NCBI GenBank assembly: GCA_021399435.1
Contig: JAJTUP010000050.1
Coordinates: 405,168 to 469,167, forward strand
Direction: 5' to 3'
Length of the DNA: 64,000 nucleotides
Source: Diaporthe sp. PMI_573
Lineage: Eukaryota; Ascomycota; Sordariomycetes; Diaporthales; Diaporthaceae
Positions 42,959 to 53,373 of this stretch are shown here, one piece after another. The translations under genes and the position numbers were made by a program. The stretch's first letter is position 1. Every line of letters begins with the position of its first letter. The notes beneath the pieces were generated by a model. It was not told the origin of the DNA and made no database searches. It saw only the letters and a program-made list of their open reading frames with translations.

Positions 42959-43177
42959 TCAATTCCCGGGCGTAAAGTCTTTGGTGATATTGAAAGTCCG
43001 ACGGATCTCCTCTGGAGTTTTGCCCTTGATCATATTCGCAACTGTTTTGCACCCAAGGTCAAGGAGTGCCTTGATGTCCATGTAATTGGCAGCGAGAAGA
43101 ATTTCAAAGAGCATCTCCTGGTCTACCTCCATATACTTCTTGGGAATTGACCCCCTTGTTCGTGAAGCGACTGACAT
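42959..43177 (-). pseudogene. SKP1 C-terminal half
   Basis: 72 codons from ATG 43177 read [40 protein letters not shown] and [19 protein letters not shown]. These are the helices of SKP1 that contact F-box proteins in SCF ubiquitin ligases. The N-terminal BTB-fold half that binds cullin is absent upstream, and the usual EEEEQIRRENEW tail is missing. No introns remain. It is a partial duplicate; if expressed, it would bind F-box proteins without cullin. Confidence 0.85.
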
Positions 43178-43199
43178 TCAAAGCCAGCTGTACTGTAGA

Positions 43200-43841
43200 T
43201 TGACTTAGGACAAGATGTTCCTGAGCCAAATACAGTATGTAGAGTGGAGATTGAATAGGATATAAATCATCGGTAATAGCTGGAGTATAGTACTACTGTG
43301 CAGTAGAATGACCTTTTAGAATACAGTACATATGTACAATACTACAGTACAGCTCTAGTGAAGGAAAGCATCTGAGGCATTTAAGTCCTTACAGATACAT
43401 ACAGTACATATGCCACTGTACAGTATTCTCCTCCAAGTGAGCTGGTCTTCACTCATGCACAAAAGATCGCTACGTGATTTAAGTAAAGTACAGTACTGTA
43501 CGAAGTCTCTCCATTTTATCAACATTTAGTTCAATTTGAGCCTGAACTTCATCAACCGAAAGTACCCTAATAAAGTTCCCACCCAAAGAAAACACACCTT
43601 TGAGTACTTTTTGGGTTCTGTATGTCATATTTAGCCAGAAACAGAATCATTGGTCTGCTGAAAAGGGGTGCAAAACGGAACAACTTTTCAATACCATGAA
43701 CGTACATACAAAGCCATATGGCCATTCAACGGTGAAGGAGGCATCACTATTTGAGATACAGCCACCCTAGGCAAGCTCATAATCCTTGCCAATGTTGTTG
43801 TCCCGGATTTACTCAACCTAGCAGCAACTGACCAATTACAT
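43200..43841. repeat. AT-rich sequence with repeated acagtac/gtactgt words
   Basis: Between 43285 and 43500 the palindromic core agtact/acagtac recurs at least six times (for example aaagtacagtactgtacgaa at 43484). The stretch can form several small hairpins. No coding signal; it resembles RIP-affected TE debris. Confidence 0.5.
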
Positions 43842-44357
43842 ATGGCGGGGATACCGTATCCGCGCATGACTCGATCCGCCTTCTCGCGAGTTCCTGCCTT
43901 CGCTTCCCTCGAGCATAAGACAACTCTTCGAATCGATGACGTCTACTTCGACACCGATGACCTCACTTTGGAAAAAATCCTTGCCCTCTCCCCACTGCGC
44001 CGTTTTATGCACTATCTTAATGGAAGGGTTGGTGATATTTGTGGTCCGATCGGTGCACCGTGTTGTTATCTCGAGCGGCCACGGCGGCTGGTACTTCCGC
44101 GATCCCGCATATACCCCGGCATATTAGAAGACATCGGAAGCATCGACGATGCCCACCGAGTCGAAGCCCTGTACACCAGCGGATACTATCGTCTTGAAGT
44201 TAATGTTACGAGTCCTCTTTCTTCCATCCCAAGGTCTCACACGGCGCACATCACCGCTGACTATCCTATGGCTCCGGCTCATCCCTTCACTTTGACCCCA
44301 TGCATTGTTGTCTGTGCTGTGTGTTGTATTGAGTGCAAAATTAAAGTGGCAGTATAA
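43842..44357 (+). CDS. Hypothetical protein, 171 aa
   Basis: From ATG 43842: MAGIPYPRMTRSAFSRVPAF, RIDDVYFDTDDLTLEKILAL, LRRFMHYLNGRVGDI, and IGSIDDAHRVEALYTSGYYR. The first 125 residues have a good coding composition. The last 45 (HPFTLTPCIVVCAVCCIECK) probably read into an intron or 3' flank. No family recognised. Confidence 0.45.
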   Translation: MAGIPYPRMTRSAFSRVPAFASLEHKTTLRIDDVYFDTDDLTLEKILALSPLRRFMHYLNGRVGDICGPIGAPCCYLERPRRLVLPRSRIYPGILEDIGSIDDAHRVEALYTSGYYRLEVNVTSPLSSIPRSHTAHITADYPMAPAHPFTLTPCIVVCAVCCIECKIKVAV

Positions 44358-44394
44358 TCTATCTGCGTAAGAAACATCTCGTCAACTAGCTGCA

Positions 44395-44640
44395 GAACCA
44401 AAACATCACCGACTGCGCCGCTGCACCCGGCCCTGCCAGGATAACGACCATGTCAGGAGGATCCCATGAGGACTTCCAGACTATGCCGCTGCCTCCGACC
44501 CTGTCAGATTGACGACTATGTCTGGATGACTAACAGACCAGCTCACAAGCGCTAGCAATAAAGCTTGGAGCCGTAATGTTGGGACTGCCCGCTGCCCCCG
44601 GCCCTGCCAGGTTTACGGGTATGTCCTGAGCGCAGTGTTT
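44395..44640 (+). repeat. Imperfect repeats around 'ccgctgc...ggccctgccagg'
   Basis: Three related units at about 44418, 44487 and 44588 share ccgctgc-ccggccctgccagg and then a-t-g-tc-tg words. They diverge mainly by C/T changes. Non-coding. Confidence 0.6.
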
Positions 44641-45481
44641 GATGGGTGACTGAGACCTGGTATAGGACGCTGGCCTGTGAAACTACCGTCATGCCGCCAC
44701 TAAACGCGCCTTGCCTACAGTCGAAGGGAATGCGGCGTTCAGTGCGAACACGCCGACTGCCTAGAGGCCCTGGAAAACGCCTTCGACATTTGCTAATCGT
44801 CCCTGCCCACAGGCACTTGTTGCCACTGACCCATATTGCTTGTCTCGGGCCCTTGATGGCGACAGAGAGATGGTTGATGCAGAGCCTCGCGATGTAGGAA
44901 GTGGGCAGATAGAAAAGCCAAAAACATATCACCCGTGCCCGCCAACCTCCATACGATAGCGGCAGATCGACATGTTTGTTTGTCGCACAGGGAAACGTGT
45001 TGCGCGGGCGTACCTTGGCAGTGCCACTTAGTGAGAAGGGAAGGAGGGATAGAAGGGGCCGGGGAGGGGGGAGGGGTGGTTAGTGTTTAGGGGGTGTGTA
45101 CAATGGGCTCAATCAATGCACCACACGTTATACTCCTGCCCTTGGACTGCGCCAGTCCCCCCGAGCAAGAAAAATAGAGGTAGTGAGGCTTGTACGATCG
45201 GATCTAACGTGTCTAACCTCTCCTAACATAGTGCTGGAGAATAAATCGTAGGTGGCTGAAAATCTCTACGAATATAACCCCCTTTCCGACCCCTCGGCCC
45301 AGGTTCATTTGTTGCCCTTGAGACGCGTGTTACTTGGTTCCTCTACCAATAATGCCCTGCTTACTAAGTATATAAGTGCGCATCCCCGCCACAACCGGCG
45401 AACAGAAAGTTGTATCTCCAGTCCTCCTACTACCCCTTCCTCTTGCAGTGTACTGTGTGAACAACACTTGGCCGAAACAAG
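44641..45481. promoter_or_regulatory. Upstream region of the 2OG-like gene
   Basis: No supported gene. A purine-rich block (gaagggaaggagggatagaaggggccggggagggg) lies at 45034, about 450 bp before the start codon; it may be a promoter element or a simple repeat. Confidence 0.35.
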
Positions 45482-47367
45482 ATGCCTCCTAGAAAAAGAA
45501 AGGCCCCACCGGTGACACCGGCCGAGATTCCAAATGATCTCAGCTCCCAAGACTACCACAAAGCCCTGATCGACCACTTTTCGTCGCCACAAAACTCGAC
45601 CGCGACTTTCGGCGGCTCCATCGCCTTGGAGGATGTCGCTCGGCTCCTGAAGGGGGGAGAAGACCCTCCAAGCCAGGCCGGTGGTCCAGTCAACAACGCT
45701 AACATAGGGAAGAAAAAGAGCAAGGAGAAAAGGAAGTCTACTCCAGCGCCGGCAACGATGGCAGCGGTAGACCCACGTCCTATCGTGATCCGCTGGGACC
45801 GCACCGACGATTCAGCGGCTAAGCTGAAGTTCCCGATCAAGGATCACACGGAGACGTTCGAGGACCTTGTGCGCGACTGTCAGTCTGCCGCATCTGGGTC
45901 GCAAGGACAAGACGTGAACGACGACGCAAGCGTGAGCAAGGCCTCGGCCATGGATGATTCCAGGTTCTCCACCAATCTGTGTCCGTACAAGTTGGGCATC
46001 ATGCCTCGGATTGAGCAGCTTTTGCTGCCTAATATTGCAGACATCGGGCGCGGGGGCGTCAACGACGGAGGCTCTGTCGTGGCCAAGATGGCCAAGATCA
46101 TCGTGAGTAGGGGGACGAGAGGAGGAGCGTGCGGCCTGAACCTTTCCACCGGCCGTCATGCAGGTGTTCTAGATTGGCGCTAACGTGCTGCGTACGGCAG
46201 GTGTACAAAGGAGCCCCGGGCTCCCTCAAGAGCGATTCCGAACCCCCCTCTGGGAAGGCGCCGTTTGGGTCACTGGTTCTATGCCTGCCGAGCCCGTATG
46301 AAGGCGGAAAGCTGACTGTGAGCCACCCCGAGGGCTACAAGACGTATGACTGGGAAGCGACGCAAGAAACCGAGGCCTTGTATTGGGCCGCTTTCTCCAG
46401 CGACTACGAGGCAATAGTCTCGGGAGACGTCGTGATGCTGGAGTACAAGCTGTACTACGAGCCACGAGCCTGCAGTGAAGAAGACTCTCTCTCCGGACTG
46501 AGCTGCGGGACGGCGCCGGTGAACATTCCAAGCCTTGCGTCGTACGATATCCTGCAAAATCTGCTCGCCGAGTCGCAGTGGATGCCGAAGGGTAAGTCAA
46601 AAACCCCAATCCCATTCCTAGCAGCAGTCCAACTGCCAAAGAGGGAGGCGCGCCACCATGGTGCACGCCGGCTCACTGGACGACGAGTTTTGCTAAGTTG
46701 ATTGGCGTGCAGGCGGAAAACTGGGCATCTACTGCGTTCACGCATACCCGACTACGATTTCGAAGGTCCCGGAAATTAAAAGGGGAAGCCGGATAAATTA
46801 CGAAGCCGGTCACCACGAAGACGAAAACCCACCAGAAAGTGAAACCCTCCCCAGCGACAAAATTAACGCTCTCAAGGGTATCGACTTGTCAACCTTCGCC
46901 GCCCTTCGTCATCTCAACCTCGACGTCCGTCTGACGCCGGTTGTCCCGGCGCCCCCCAAAACATCCACGTTCAAGTGGTACGAAGGCGACCATTTCCCGC
47001 TTGAGATAACCGGTGGCGAGAATGGCACGGTAATGATATCACGGGCTGCTCATGACAATGCGGAGGAGCTTGCGGAACGACTGGGTGATAAACTACACGA
47101 TGTCGAATGGGTCAACGAGCCATGTTGGCGACGCTTGGCCTGGATGCATTACGTGAGTCCGCCCTGCACCACCCTTCCTCCCTTTCCCCTCAGCAACGAG
47201 GTCGCTTTTTGTGAGAAGGGAAGGATGTGATGACTGATTGATCCTACCATCAGATTTACGGAGACAAAGCCGAGCCGCCTGATGTTGTGTTCTGCCGTAT
47301 GGCTCTGATCGCCACCATCCCTCCGGCCGCCGATCGCTTCAGGAAGACGAAGAAACGAAGGAGGTAA
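45482..47367 (+). CDS. 2OG-Fe(II) oxygenase-like protein with lost iron ligands
   Basis: Exons 45482-46102, 46201-46591, 46713-47152 and 47254-47367; introns are GT-AG and the product is 521 aa. After a basic N-terminus (MPPRKRKAPP) the jelly-roll core reads VYKGAPGSLKSDSEPPSGKA, FGSLVLCLPSPYEGGKLTVS, then YWAAFSSDYEAIVSGDVVML. In active fungal relatives these blocks are KPHVDTP and WAAFYSDCEHEV: the H-x-D pair is D-x-E here and the second His is Ala. Iron binding and hydroxylation are therefore unlikely. The C-terminal 200 residues (GIDLSTFAALRHLNLDVR...) have no known domain. The ORF is intact, so it may be kept for a non-catalytic role. Confidence 0.8.
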
Positions 47368-47599
47368 AGAGGAGGGCGCGGCCAAACGCTCTCGCGTGCT
47401 GATCCGGACGCCCGAGAGACACGTATGGGGGAGTCGTGCTAAAATTGGTGTGCCTGGCAGGCATCATCAGGTAATAACCGAAGTCACCATAGACAGTGAC
47501 ACGGATTTCTTGCGGGGAAGTAGCCATGTGGCAGAGAGGGGTCCCACATTCTCTTTTCTTTGTCGGCGCGCGGGACGCGTCCGCCTTGCCGGGTTCATA

Positions 47600-48030
47600 G
47601 GACACAACAGACAGTGAGCCGTTCTTCAACATCATCCACCTTGTCCAAACGCTCCATTGCTTCCATATCTCTTATATGGCGCTCCTGGTCTCGAGATTTG
47701 AGAACGTGTTCGTACTGCACGACAGCGAGTTAGACTACTTTCAATACAAGTACCCATGAGTGAGACACCACTAGGGCCTCTAGACACTTACCATCGACTT
47801 CAGCTAGACACCGTCTCAAGTTGCTTGTTCACTGTGCCGATATAGCCGTTAACCTCTGCAGATATACCATCCATGTCTCGTTGGAAGTCAGCATGATCGT
47901 CTGTGAGCTGACTTGGCCACGAAGCCATAGCATTGTCCCCATGTTTGCGGATGTTCTTCAAGGTGTCTTTGGTATTATTGAGGATGTTCTATGCATGCAG
48001 AAGTTTGCAAGTGAGAGCAAAAAGCTGCTG
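47600..48030 (-). pseudogene. Coiled-coil gene fragment, 5' end replaced
   Basis: Two minus-strand blocks read QLFALTCKLLHASNILNNTK, HADFQRDMDGISAEVNGYIG (48030-47830), and, after a probable intron ending gtgcag, YEHVLKSRDQERHIRDMEAM and DKVDDVEERLTVCCVL-stop (about 47725-47600). They look like the helical end of a larger protein. Upstream, at 48033, the sequence switches abruptly to a Ulp1 relic in the opposite orientation. Confidence 0.45.
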
Positions 48031-48032
48031 CA

Positions 48033-48097
48033 CTGAGGACAACAATGACCAATGCTTGCAATTAGCTCGCCGTTTTGTCACCAATCGGCTCCCAGAC
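48033..48097 (+). pseudogene. 65-bp Ulp1 relic, near-identical to the fusion gene
   Basis: These 65 bp match the reverse complement of 2863-2927 with two differences, both transitions, and encode EDNNDQCLQLARRFVTNRLP as in the fusion protein. Neither flank continues the match. Such a short, fresh sliver points to recent copying, for example filler DNA at a break repair. Confidence 0.9.
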
Positions 48098-48670
48098 GAG
48101 CGCCGCCTCTCCCACGGCGACGCATACAAGTTTTCCCCAACCCTTGCGGCACTTCTTAGGCGGCAACCATGGTGTACGGTAGTGATGCGACGAGCTTTGG
48201 CTTGGATCAAATTCATGACCATCCGACTCGACGAATCATCTACTGCCAGCATTCTCAGCAGCTCCTACAGTCTTCGGCAACCGCTCAACTGTCGGCTGCA
48301 TGCAGGCTGCGTGCGTCATACGGCACGAACTTAAAATCGCTTTCATACAGACCTTCTACCAAAACAAGCTGATCCTCTACCGGAGACTCTTTTTCAGATC
48401 ATTCCGGATCTAATTCTCTCAAGCCCCTGGCAACCTTTGCTTAGGTAACACTGCCACCGCGCACTGCGCTGCTCGCACCACTGCCATATTGCACCTACCT
48501 GAGGGGAACACTACCCCGTGTCTCCTGAGTTGCTTCTTCGGTGGCTGGGTCTATGCTTAAATAACTCGACGGAGTGTCTGCATGTTGCTAGGCGCCATAT
48601 CCCAAATCTCGTCAGCCCTCATATCATATGGTAGTATATTGCTGCGGGATGTGCCCCGAGCTTTTAGACG
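48098..48670. other. Degraded interval, no supported gene
   Basis: Short frames on both strands only. Confidence 0.45.
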
Positions 48671-49144
48671 ATGACAACTCCGGTAGCTGGAAGTAGCCAA
48701 GAACCCTGTCAAGAGGGTGATGGCGGCTCTTCAGTCGGGGCACAAGATGAAACGAAGTGTTTTCTTATACAAGGAAGCCACAATACGACCTGGCTCCATG
48801 CACCTTTTCCGCAGAATACCCTGAAAAAGCGACCTATAGAAGATAATGATTCGCATAGCGAGAGAAACGCCCGAATTCAGATTGAACAACAGGGATTACC
48901 ATGTCCCTTCAGGTTACGATACCCTGAAAGAATTGAGTTCGACATATGCCCAACCTATATGAAATGGAGACGCTTGCGCGAGCATCTCATCGTCCGGAAA
49001 CATCGGCTACGGGACCAATGCAGAACATGGGGCATGGCTTTTACAGACGAGAGAGATAATGAGAATGAGTTAGAGTACAGGACCCCGGATCTCCAGCGCT
49101 TAAATGCCCCCAGCACCAGCCCTGCTGACCCAAACCAGCTTTGA
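48671..49144 (+). CDS. Degenerate C2H2-like protein, 157 aa
   Basis: From ATG 48671. Residues 80-130 read LPCPFRLRYPERIEFDICPT, WRRLREHLIVRKHRLRDQCR and TWGMAFTDERDNENELEYR. Fungal proteins with C-x-F-R...C...H..H-R-x-x-C-x-x-C-F spacing have this layout; here the second Cys of the last pair is Trp (CRTWGMAF) and the closing His is lost. It is probably an eroded zinc-finger protein of unknown role. Confidence 0.5.
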   Translation: MTTPVAGSSQEPCQEGDGGSSVGAQDETKCFLIQGSHNTTWLHAPFPQNTLKKRPIEDNDSHSERNARIQIEQQGLPCPFRLRYPERIEFDICPTYMKWRRLREHLIVRKHRLRDQCRTWGMAFTDERDNENELEYRTPDLQRLNAPSTSPADPNQL

Positions 49145-49491
49145 GAGTACTGTCAGCAATGGGCATCACCGTGGTTGATATTGTAGCTAGGTCTGGATTG
49201 TATACCCTGCGATAATTTAATGGAGAAACAGTCCCTTGATTCTAATTTAGAAAGCAAAATCGAAACTTATAACTCCTGGGACGAGGTTAGTTACAGCAAC
49301 TACACCGTTTCCTAATTTAAGGAATTCTTGTTTCCAAAGGTAGTATAGCAGACAGTTAACAATGCAAAGCTGACGTTCTTAAATCCTGAGAAAGACCTTA
49401 CATTGCAATATAAAAAGGTAAATGGAATTCCGCATTAGATTTCCGAATCTAAAGCTCACAATTCTTTTCATGCTATATATGTAAATCGAAG
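49145..49491. other. AT-rich interval, no gene seen
   Basis: High AT content and no ORF; possibly RIP-affected. Confidence 0.5.
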
Positions 49492-49824
49492 ATGGCGCAG
49501 AACTTAAATCGAAACTCAAATCACGCAGAGATAATCAAGAATGCTGTGGACAAGCCAGGGTCAATAAATTCAGGCATGACCACAGCAAGGAATGATGGAG
49601 ATAAACATTTTGAATCCGCACCAAAGCTGATCGGCAAGGGCACCGTGGCCAGCAAATCCGTCAAACAATATGCCGAAAACAATGCATTTACCAATGTTAA
49701 AGAACAACAAGCCCTGAGCAATTCTGATGCTCAACATAAGGAAACGCACATATCCAGCGAGGAGCTTTTCATCTGGACTTCTACGGAATTCCAAACTTTC
49801 CCAAACACACTGCTTAAAAGATAG
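49492..49824 (+). CDS. Hypothetical protein, 110 aa
   Basis: From ATG 49492: MAQNLNRNSNHAEIIKNAVD, KLIGKGTVASKSVKQYAENN... Asn/Lys/Ser-rich, no motif, AT-rich codons. A minus frame over the same bases (49570-49983) is hydrophobic and probably its shadow. Weak call. Confidence 0.35.
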   Translation: MAQNLNRNSNHAEIIKNAVDKPGSINSGMTTARNDGDKHFESAPKLIGKGTVASKSVKQYAENNAFTNVKEQQALSNSDAQHKETHISSEELFIWTSTEFQTFPNTLLKR

Positions 49825-50111
49825 TAATGCATTATAATAAAATACTGTACCATGTCCCATAAAAATGGACATGCTGTAAAGAGTACGAAGAAGGAGTCCT
49901 TGTTGTTTGCGGCCAAAGGTGAAACTCGCCAGTTTTAGTAAGCAGAAGTACACTGGAAAGGCTTTTTCAGAATACCAATTCATCGGCTGGATTGGAAGGA
50001 TGCTTTGTTACATATAACGTAATAGTTAATAACTAACCACATATAAGTGATGATTAGAGACCATTGATATATATGCGATGGCTTGCGTGGCCACAACAGG
50101 TGAGGACTAAA

Positions 50112-50354
50112 CTATGGGGAACAGTAAGGACCATCTTGGCTTAGAACGCAGTAAGTAGTGCCACCACAAACCGCAGAAAGTTGCCACTGTCCTTTGAAAT
50201 CACATATATACATAGACCCGTCTGGCGCTTCGTTACCATCACGATCGGTAATGACGGGATGACCGCCACCGCAGCCCCAAGTGTTGGTAACGCACGGCTC
50301 GGATGCTGCAAGGTTGAGTGCAGCAAGCCCGAGAAGAATAGAGGCAGTATACAT
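50112..50354 (-). CDS. Small secreted cysteine-rich protein, 80 aa
   Basis: From ATG 50354. Residues 1-18 (MYTASILLGLAALNLAAS) form a typical signal peptide with likely cleavage after Ala-Ala-Ser. The mature part has six Cys (NTWGCGGGHP, YICDFKGQWQ, AVCGGTTYCV, PYCSP), enough for three disulfides, and no transmembrane segment. Size, cysteine content and isolation in a TE-rich area fit a candidate effector or antimicrobial-type secreted protein; activity is unknown. Confidence 0.7.
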   Translation of the reverse strand: MYTASILLGLAALNLAASEPCVTNTWGCGGGHPVITDRDGNEAPDGSMYICDFKGQWQLSAVCGGTTYCVLSQDGPYCSP

Positions 50355-50823
50355 TGTCGCTTGTTAGACCTAAAGAATCCGATCTCGAGTATAGAAGTTT
50401 GCTTGAGTAGGGCAATGCTGAATAGGGTTATAGAATGAAATGGATGACAGAAAACGAACAATATTGAGTGGCGTGGAGCTGGGTTTATATATTCTATTTC
50501 CGACGAGATCTTAATTTGGAAATCTTATATGGAGAATAAGGGAACGTAGGCTTGCCGTCTCACCGTCACATGAAGGAGTTGAGATTATGTTAAATATTAG
50601 TCATTGACAATGCTTAGACCTGCGATCCAGCTTCAGCGAGAGCAGAGTATTGGGGTTCCACGGCGCTGTCTCGGGAACCAAGTCTTTTGAATTTTGAGAT
50701 CAGGCTCACAGACACCAAAGTTCATTCAACTCTGTAATAAAGCTAGCTCTGACGTATAAGGATTGTACACAAAATATTGTGCTCAAGGCGAGATAAAAAG
50801 AGGTGTTTAATATTCATGAGTTC
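50355..50823. promoter_or_regulatory. Upstream region of the secreted protein gene
   Basis: AT-rich, no gene. A tatatattctattt stretch about 135 bp upstream of the ATG (near 50490) could be TATA-like. Confidence 0.35.
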
Positions 50824-51170
50824 TTATTTCATTAACCTCTGCAAGACAAAAGTAGTACTTGTGAAAGACAGTATCTTCGTCTCAAACGTATAATCCGGTC
50901 CGAGATCAACCAGCAGACCATTGATACCGCGTTGCCGCCCTGCGTTCAGTATGCTTGTCAATACTGGGTCCATCACTGGAAGGAGAGCAGACGGCGGATA
51001 CGGGATGGTGATCTCGTCGACGGCTTTCTGGTCAACCATCTCCTGCATTGGCTTGAAGCCTTAAGCGTCATAGGGCGGATCCGGGAGAGTATCGGTATGG
51101 TAGACAATCTGCTGTGTCTGCTCCACGTATGTGCTTTGCCGTTCCCTTGTCGGCATCGGAAACATGCTAA
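50824..51170 (-). pseudogene. Unidentified gene fragment with internal stop
   Basis: One minus frame reads MFPMPTRERQSTYVEQTQQI, YHTDTLPDPPYDA-stop, then GFKPMQEMVDQKAVDEITIP, YPPSALLPVMDPVLTSILNA and GINGLLVDLGPDYTFETKIL. The blocks are protein-like but cut by a stop (TAA at about 51062) and lack a recognisable family. Confidence 0.4.
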
Positions 51171-51209
51171 CTCTAACACAAGCCAGAAGACAGCTTAAGG
51201 TTATCGGCG

Positions 51210-52010
51210 TTGCTTCGTGATGTGCGGCGCGTCATTCTGAGTCATTGCTCCGTTATGGATGCATCGCCCCTCCAGGTCTATTGTTCCGCTATCGTCTTTG
51301 CCCCAGAGGGGAGCGTCGTCCGAAAGACGTTTCGTGACCAGTTTCCGACCTGGCTTTCCTTGTTACCGCAGGTGGATTCGGATTGGGATGCGTGTCAACA
51401 GACGCTCGAGGGCCACAGCAGGTCAGTTATCTCAGTCGCGTTTGCAGACAACGACAAGACGCTCGCATCAGCGTCCCAGGATGGGACCATCAAGCTCTGG
51501 GACACGATGACAGGCGGCTGTCGTGCGACGCTTAACGGCTCTAGTAGTTGGATTCTCAAAATCGCGCTTGCACACGACGGCAAGACGCTCGCGTCGGCGT
51601 CCGACGATGAGACCGTCAAACTCTGGGACACGGCGATAGGCGACTGTCGTGCAACGCTCGAGGGCCATAGCGGTGCAGTCTGGTGGGTCGCGTTTGCACA
51701 CGATAGCAAGACGCTCGCGTCGGCGTCCCCCGATCGAACTATCAAGCTCTGGGACGTAGCGACAGGCAGCTGCCGAGCAACACTCGAGGGCCATAGCACG
51801 CAAGTCTGCTCGGTCGTGTTTACACACGACAACAAAACGCTCGCATCTACGTCCGAAGATGGGACCGTCAAGCTATGGGACACGGCAACAGGCAGCTATC
51901 GAGCAACACTCGAGGGCCATAAGAGTTCGGTCTGCCCGGTTGCGTTTGCACACGACAGCAAGAGGCTCGCGTCGGCGTCCATAGATGGGACCGTTAAAAG
52001 GCTGATGAGT
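51210..52010 (+). pseudogene. HET-E-like NLR fragment: WD40 array
   Basis: The frame begins with the linker usual before the repeats (PLQVYCSAIVFAPEGSVVRK, FRDQFPTWLSLLP), then gives five WD40 units of 42 residues (TLEGHSRSVISVAFADNDKT, LASASQDGTIKLWDTMTGGC and copies). The strong similarity between units is typical of NWD/HET-E/D proteins, whose repeats evolve by concerted exchange and decide allorecognition specificity. The NACHT and N-terminal effector domains are missing upstream. The sixth unit breaks at about 52000 and a hAT end follows. Confidence 0.88.
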
Positions 52011-52011
52011 C

Positions 52012-52547
52012 ATGAAGAAGCGACGCACGTATCGGAATCCCTTTGACGAGTATCGTGAAGAATCTCGTCCTGCCCCAACTCTATTACAGCCACCTTCATC
52101 GATGACTCCCTCACTGCAAGCCGAGGACGTGGCTGGTAGTTCACACATGCTGTTAGCGATGAATACAGCGATTGGTTCCGTGACGTCCACAAGTCTGACC
52201 AGAATGTCCTAGATCCTGTTAGCTATTGGTATGAGAGGCGGGAGGAGTATCCACGACTGTCGCAAATGGCTCTCGATGTGCTTTCTGTCCTTCCTATGTC
52301 TGCTGACGTTGAGAGACTGTTTTCAACATGTGGGCGAATGGTTCGAAACGACCGGGCTAGGCTGGATGCTAATACAATCGGGATGACACAGACGGTGAGA
52401 TCATGGCTTTGTGGAGGATATATCAACAGCACGGAGAAGCTTCTTGAAGAAGTCAAGGTACCAGGGACTGATCTGTTGGCTGAGTTGAGCTTTGCGGAAG
52501 CCCGGGAGGCAACAGGGGGGATGATCACGTGTACTGTTCCTTTATAG
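52012..52547 (+). pseudogene. hAT transposase C-terminus (dimerisation domain)
   Basis: After a frameshift near 52170, the frame reads YWYERREEYPRLSQMALDVL, SVLPMSADVERLFSTCGRMV and DRARLDANTIGMTQTVRSWL, the hAT C-terminal dimerisation region. The catalytic core is missing. It directly cuts the WD40 array. Confidence 0.85.
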
Positions 52548-52549
52548 CG

Positions 52550-52685
52550 TCCACATATTTCCATTTCCATGTCCATCCATTCCACGGACCCACCCTTAGC
52601 GTCCATTTCCATCCATTCCATTTAAGGTGGGTCCAAATGGACGCCCATCCATTCTACTAGAGGCGGCGTGGATGGAAATGGAATG
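52550..52685. repeat. hAT terminal region with tccatttccat repeats
   Basis: Pyrimidine-rich words (tccatttccat, gtccatccattcc) repeat and then appear as the opposite strand (ggatggaaatgg), giving an imperfect inverted repeat. Such subterminal repeats lie at hAT ends. This probably marks the 3' end of the fragment before it. Confidence 0.6.
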
Positions 52686-52689
52686 GACC

Positions 52690-53373
52690 GCCAGCCTGGT
52701 TGGGATTCTTCTCTTTCTCTCTTCCCTGACCGAGCTTCAAAAACCCCAGGGGTGTCTCTTTCCTTTTGCCCCGTTATGCAGCCCAATGCGAACTAATGGA
52801 AACATCTTCAAGATATCTATCTGTACAACATCGAACAACAAGCACAGGAAGGTTGCCTCAAGAAAAAACACAGGAAAACAGGTATAGCAATGTCGTTATA
52901 AAACCAGTGTGATTGTCCACTTCAGCCATAGAAAGGAAACGGGAGAAAGAAAGGAGCAAGAAAGTGAGGGAAGAATGGGAAAGAAATTTAACGCCGATGC
53001 TTTACCGTCCAGCCCAATGCGTTGCTAGAAATTTTTGTTCGCCGCCTGCTAATGCGTACTTGACCGCCCACACAAAATTGGCCGGGCAAGAGTTCTGTTT
53101 CCTTCATTTCCCTTCTGCACAATGTTCCCACCAACACGCTATCGTTCGTCATCACCGTCAGGTGAGGTTTCGTCGTTTCCTAACCGTGACGACGGGTTCC
53201 CCTCCTTTTCGTATCCAGGAGGGTAGATCTCGGCCCGGAGATCAGTCGACACCATTAAAATTAATACAATGAATCGAAGAGGGTGCCCTTGCGCCCACTA
53301 ATTCCGTGGCACCACCGCTGTCGGGTGGTTATCGGAGGGACGGCATCGAAGGACGTCGCCAGAATCCGGGCTC
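52690..53373. other. Interval between hAT end and the TBC gene
   Basis: No supported gene; a purine-rich block (gaaaggaaacgggagaaaga) lies at 52930. Confidence 0.45.
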
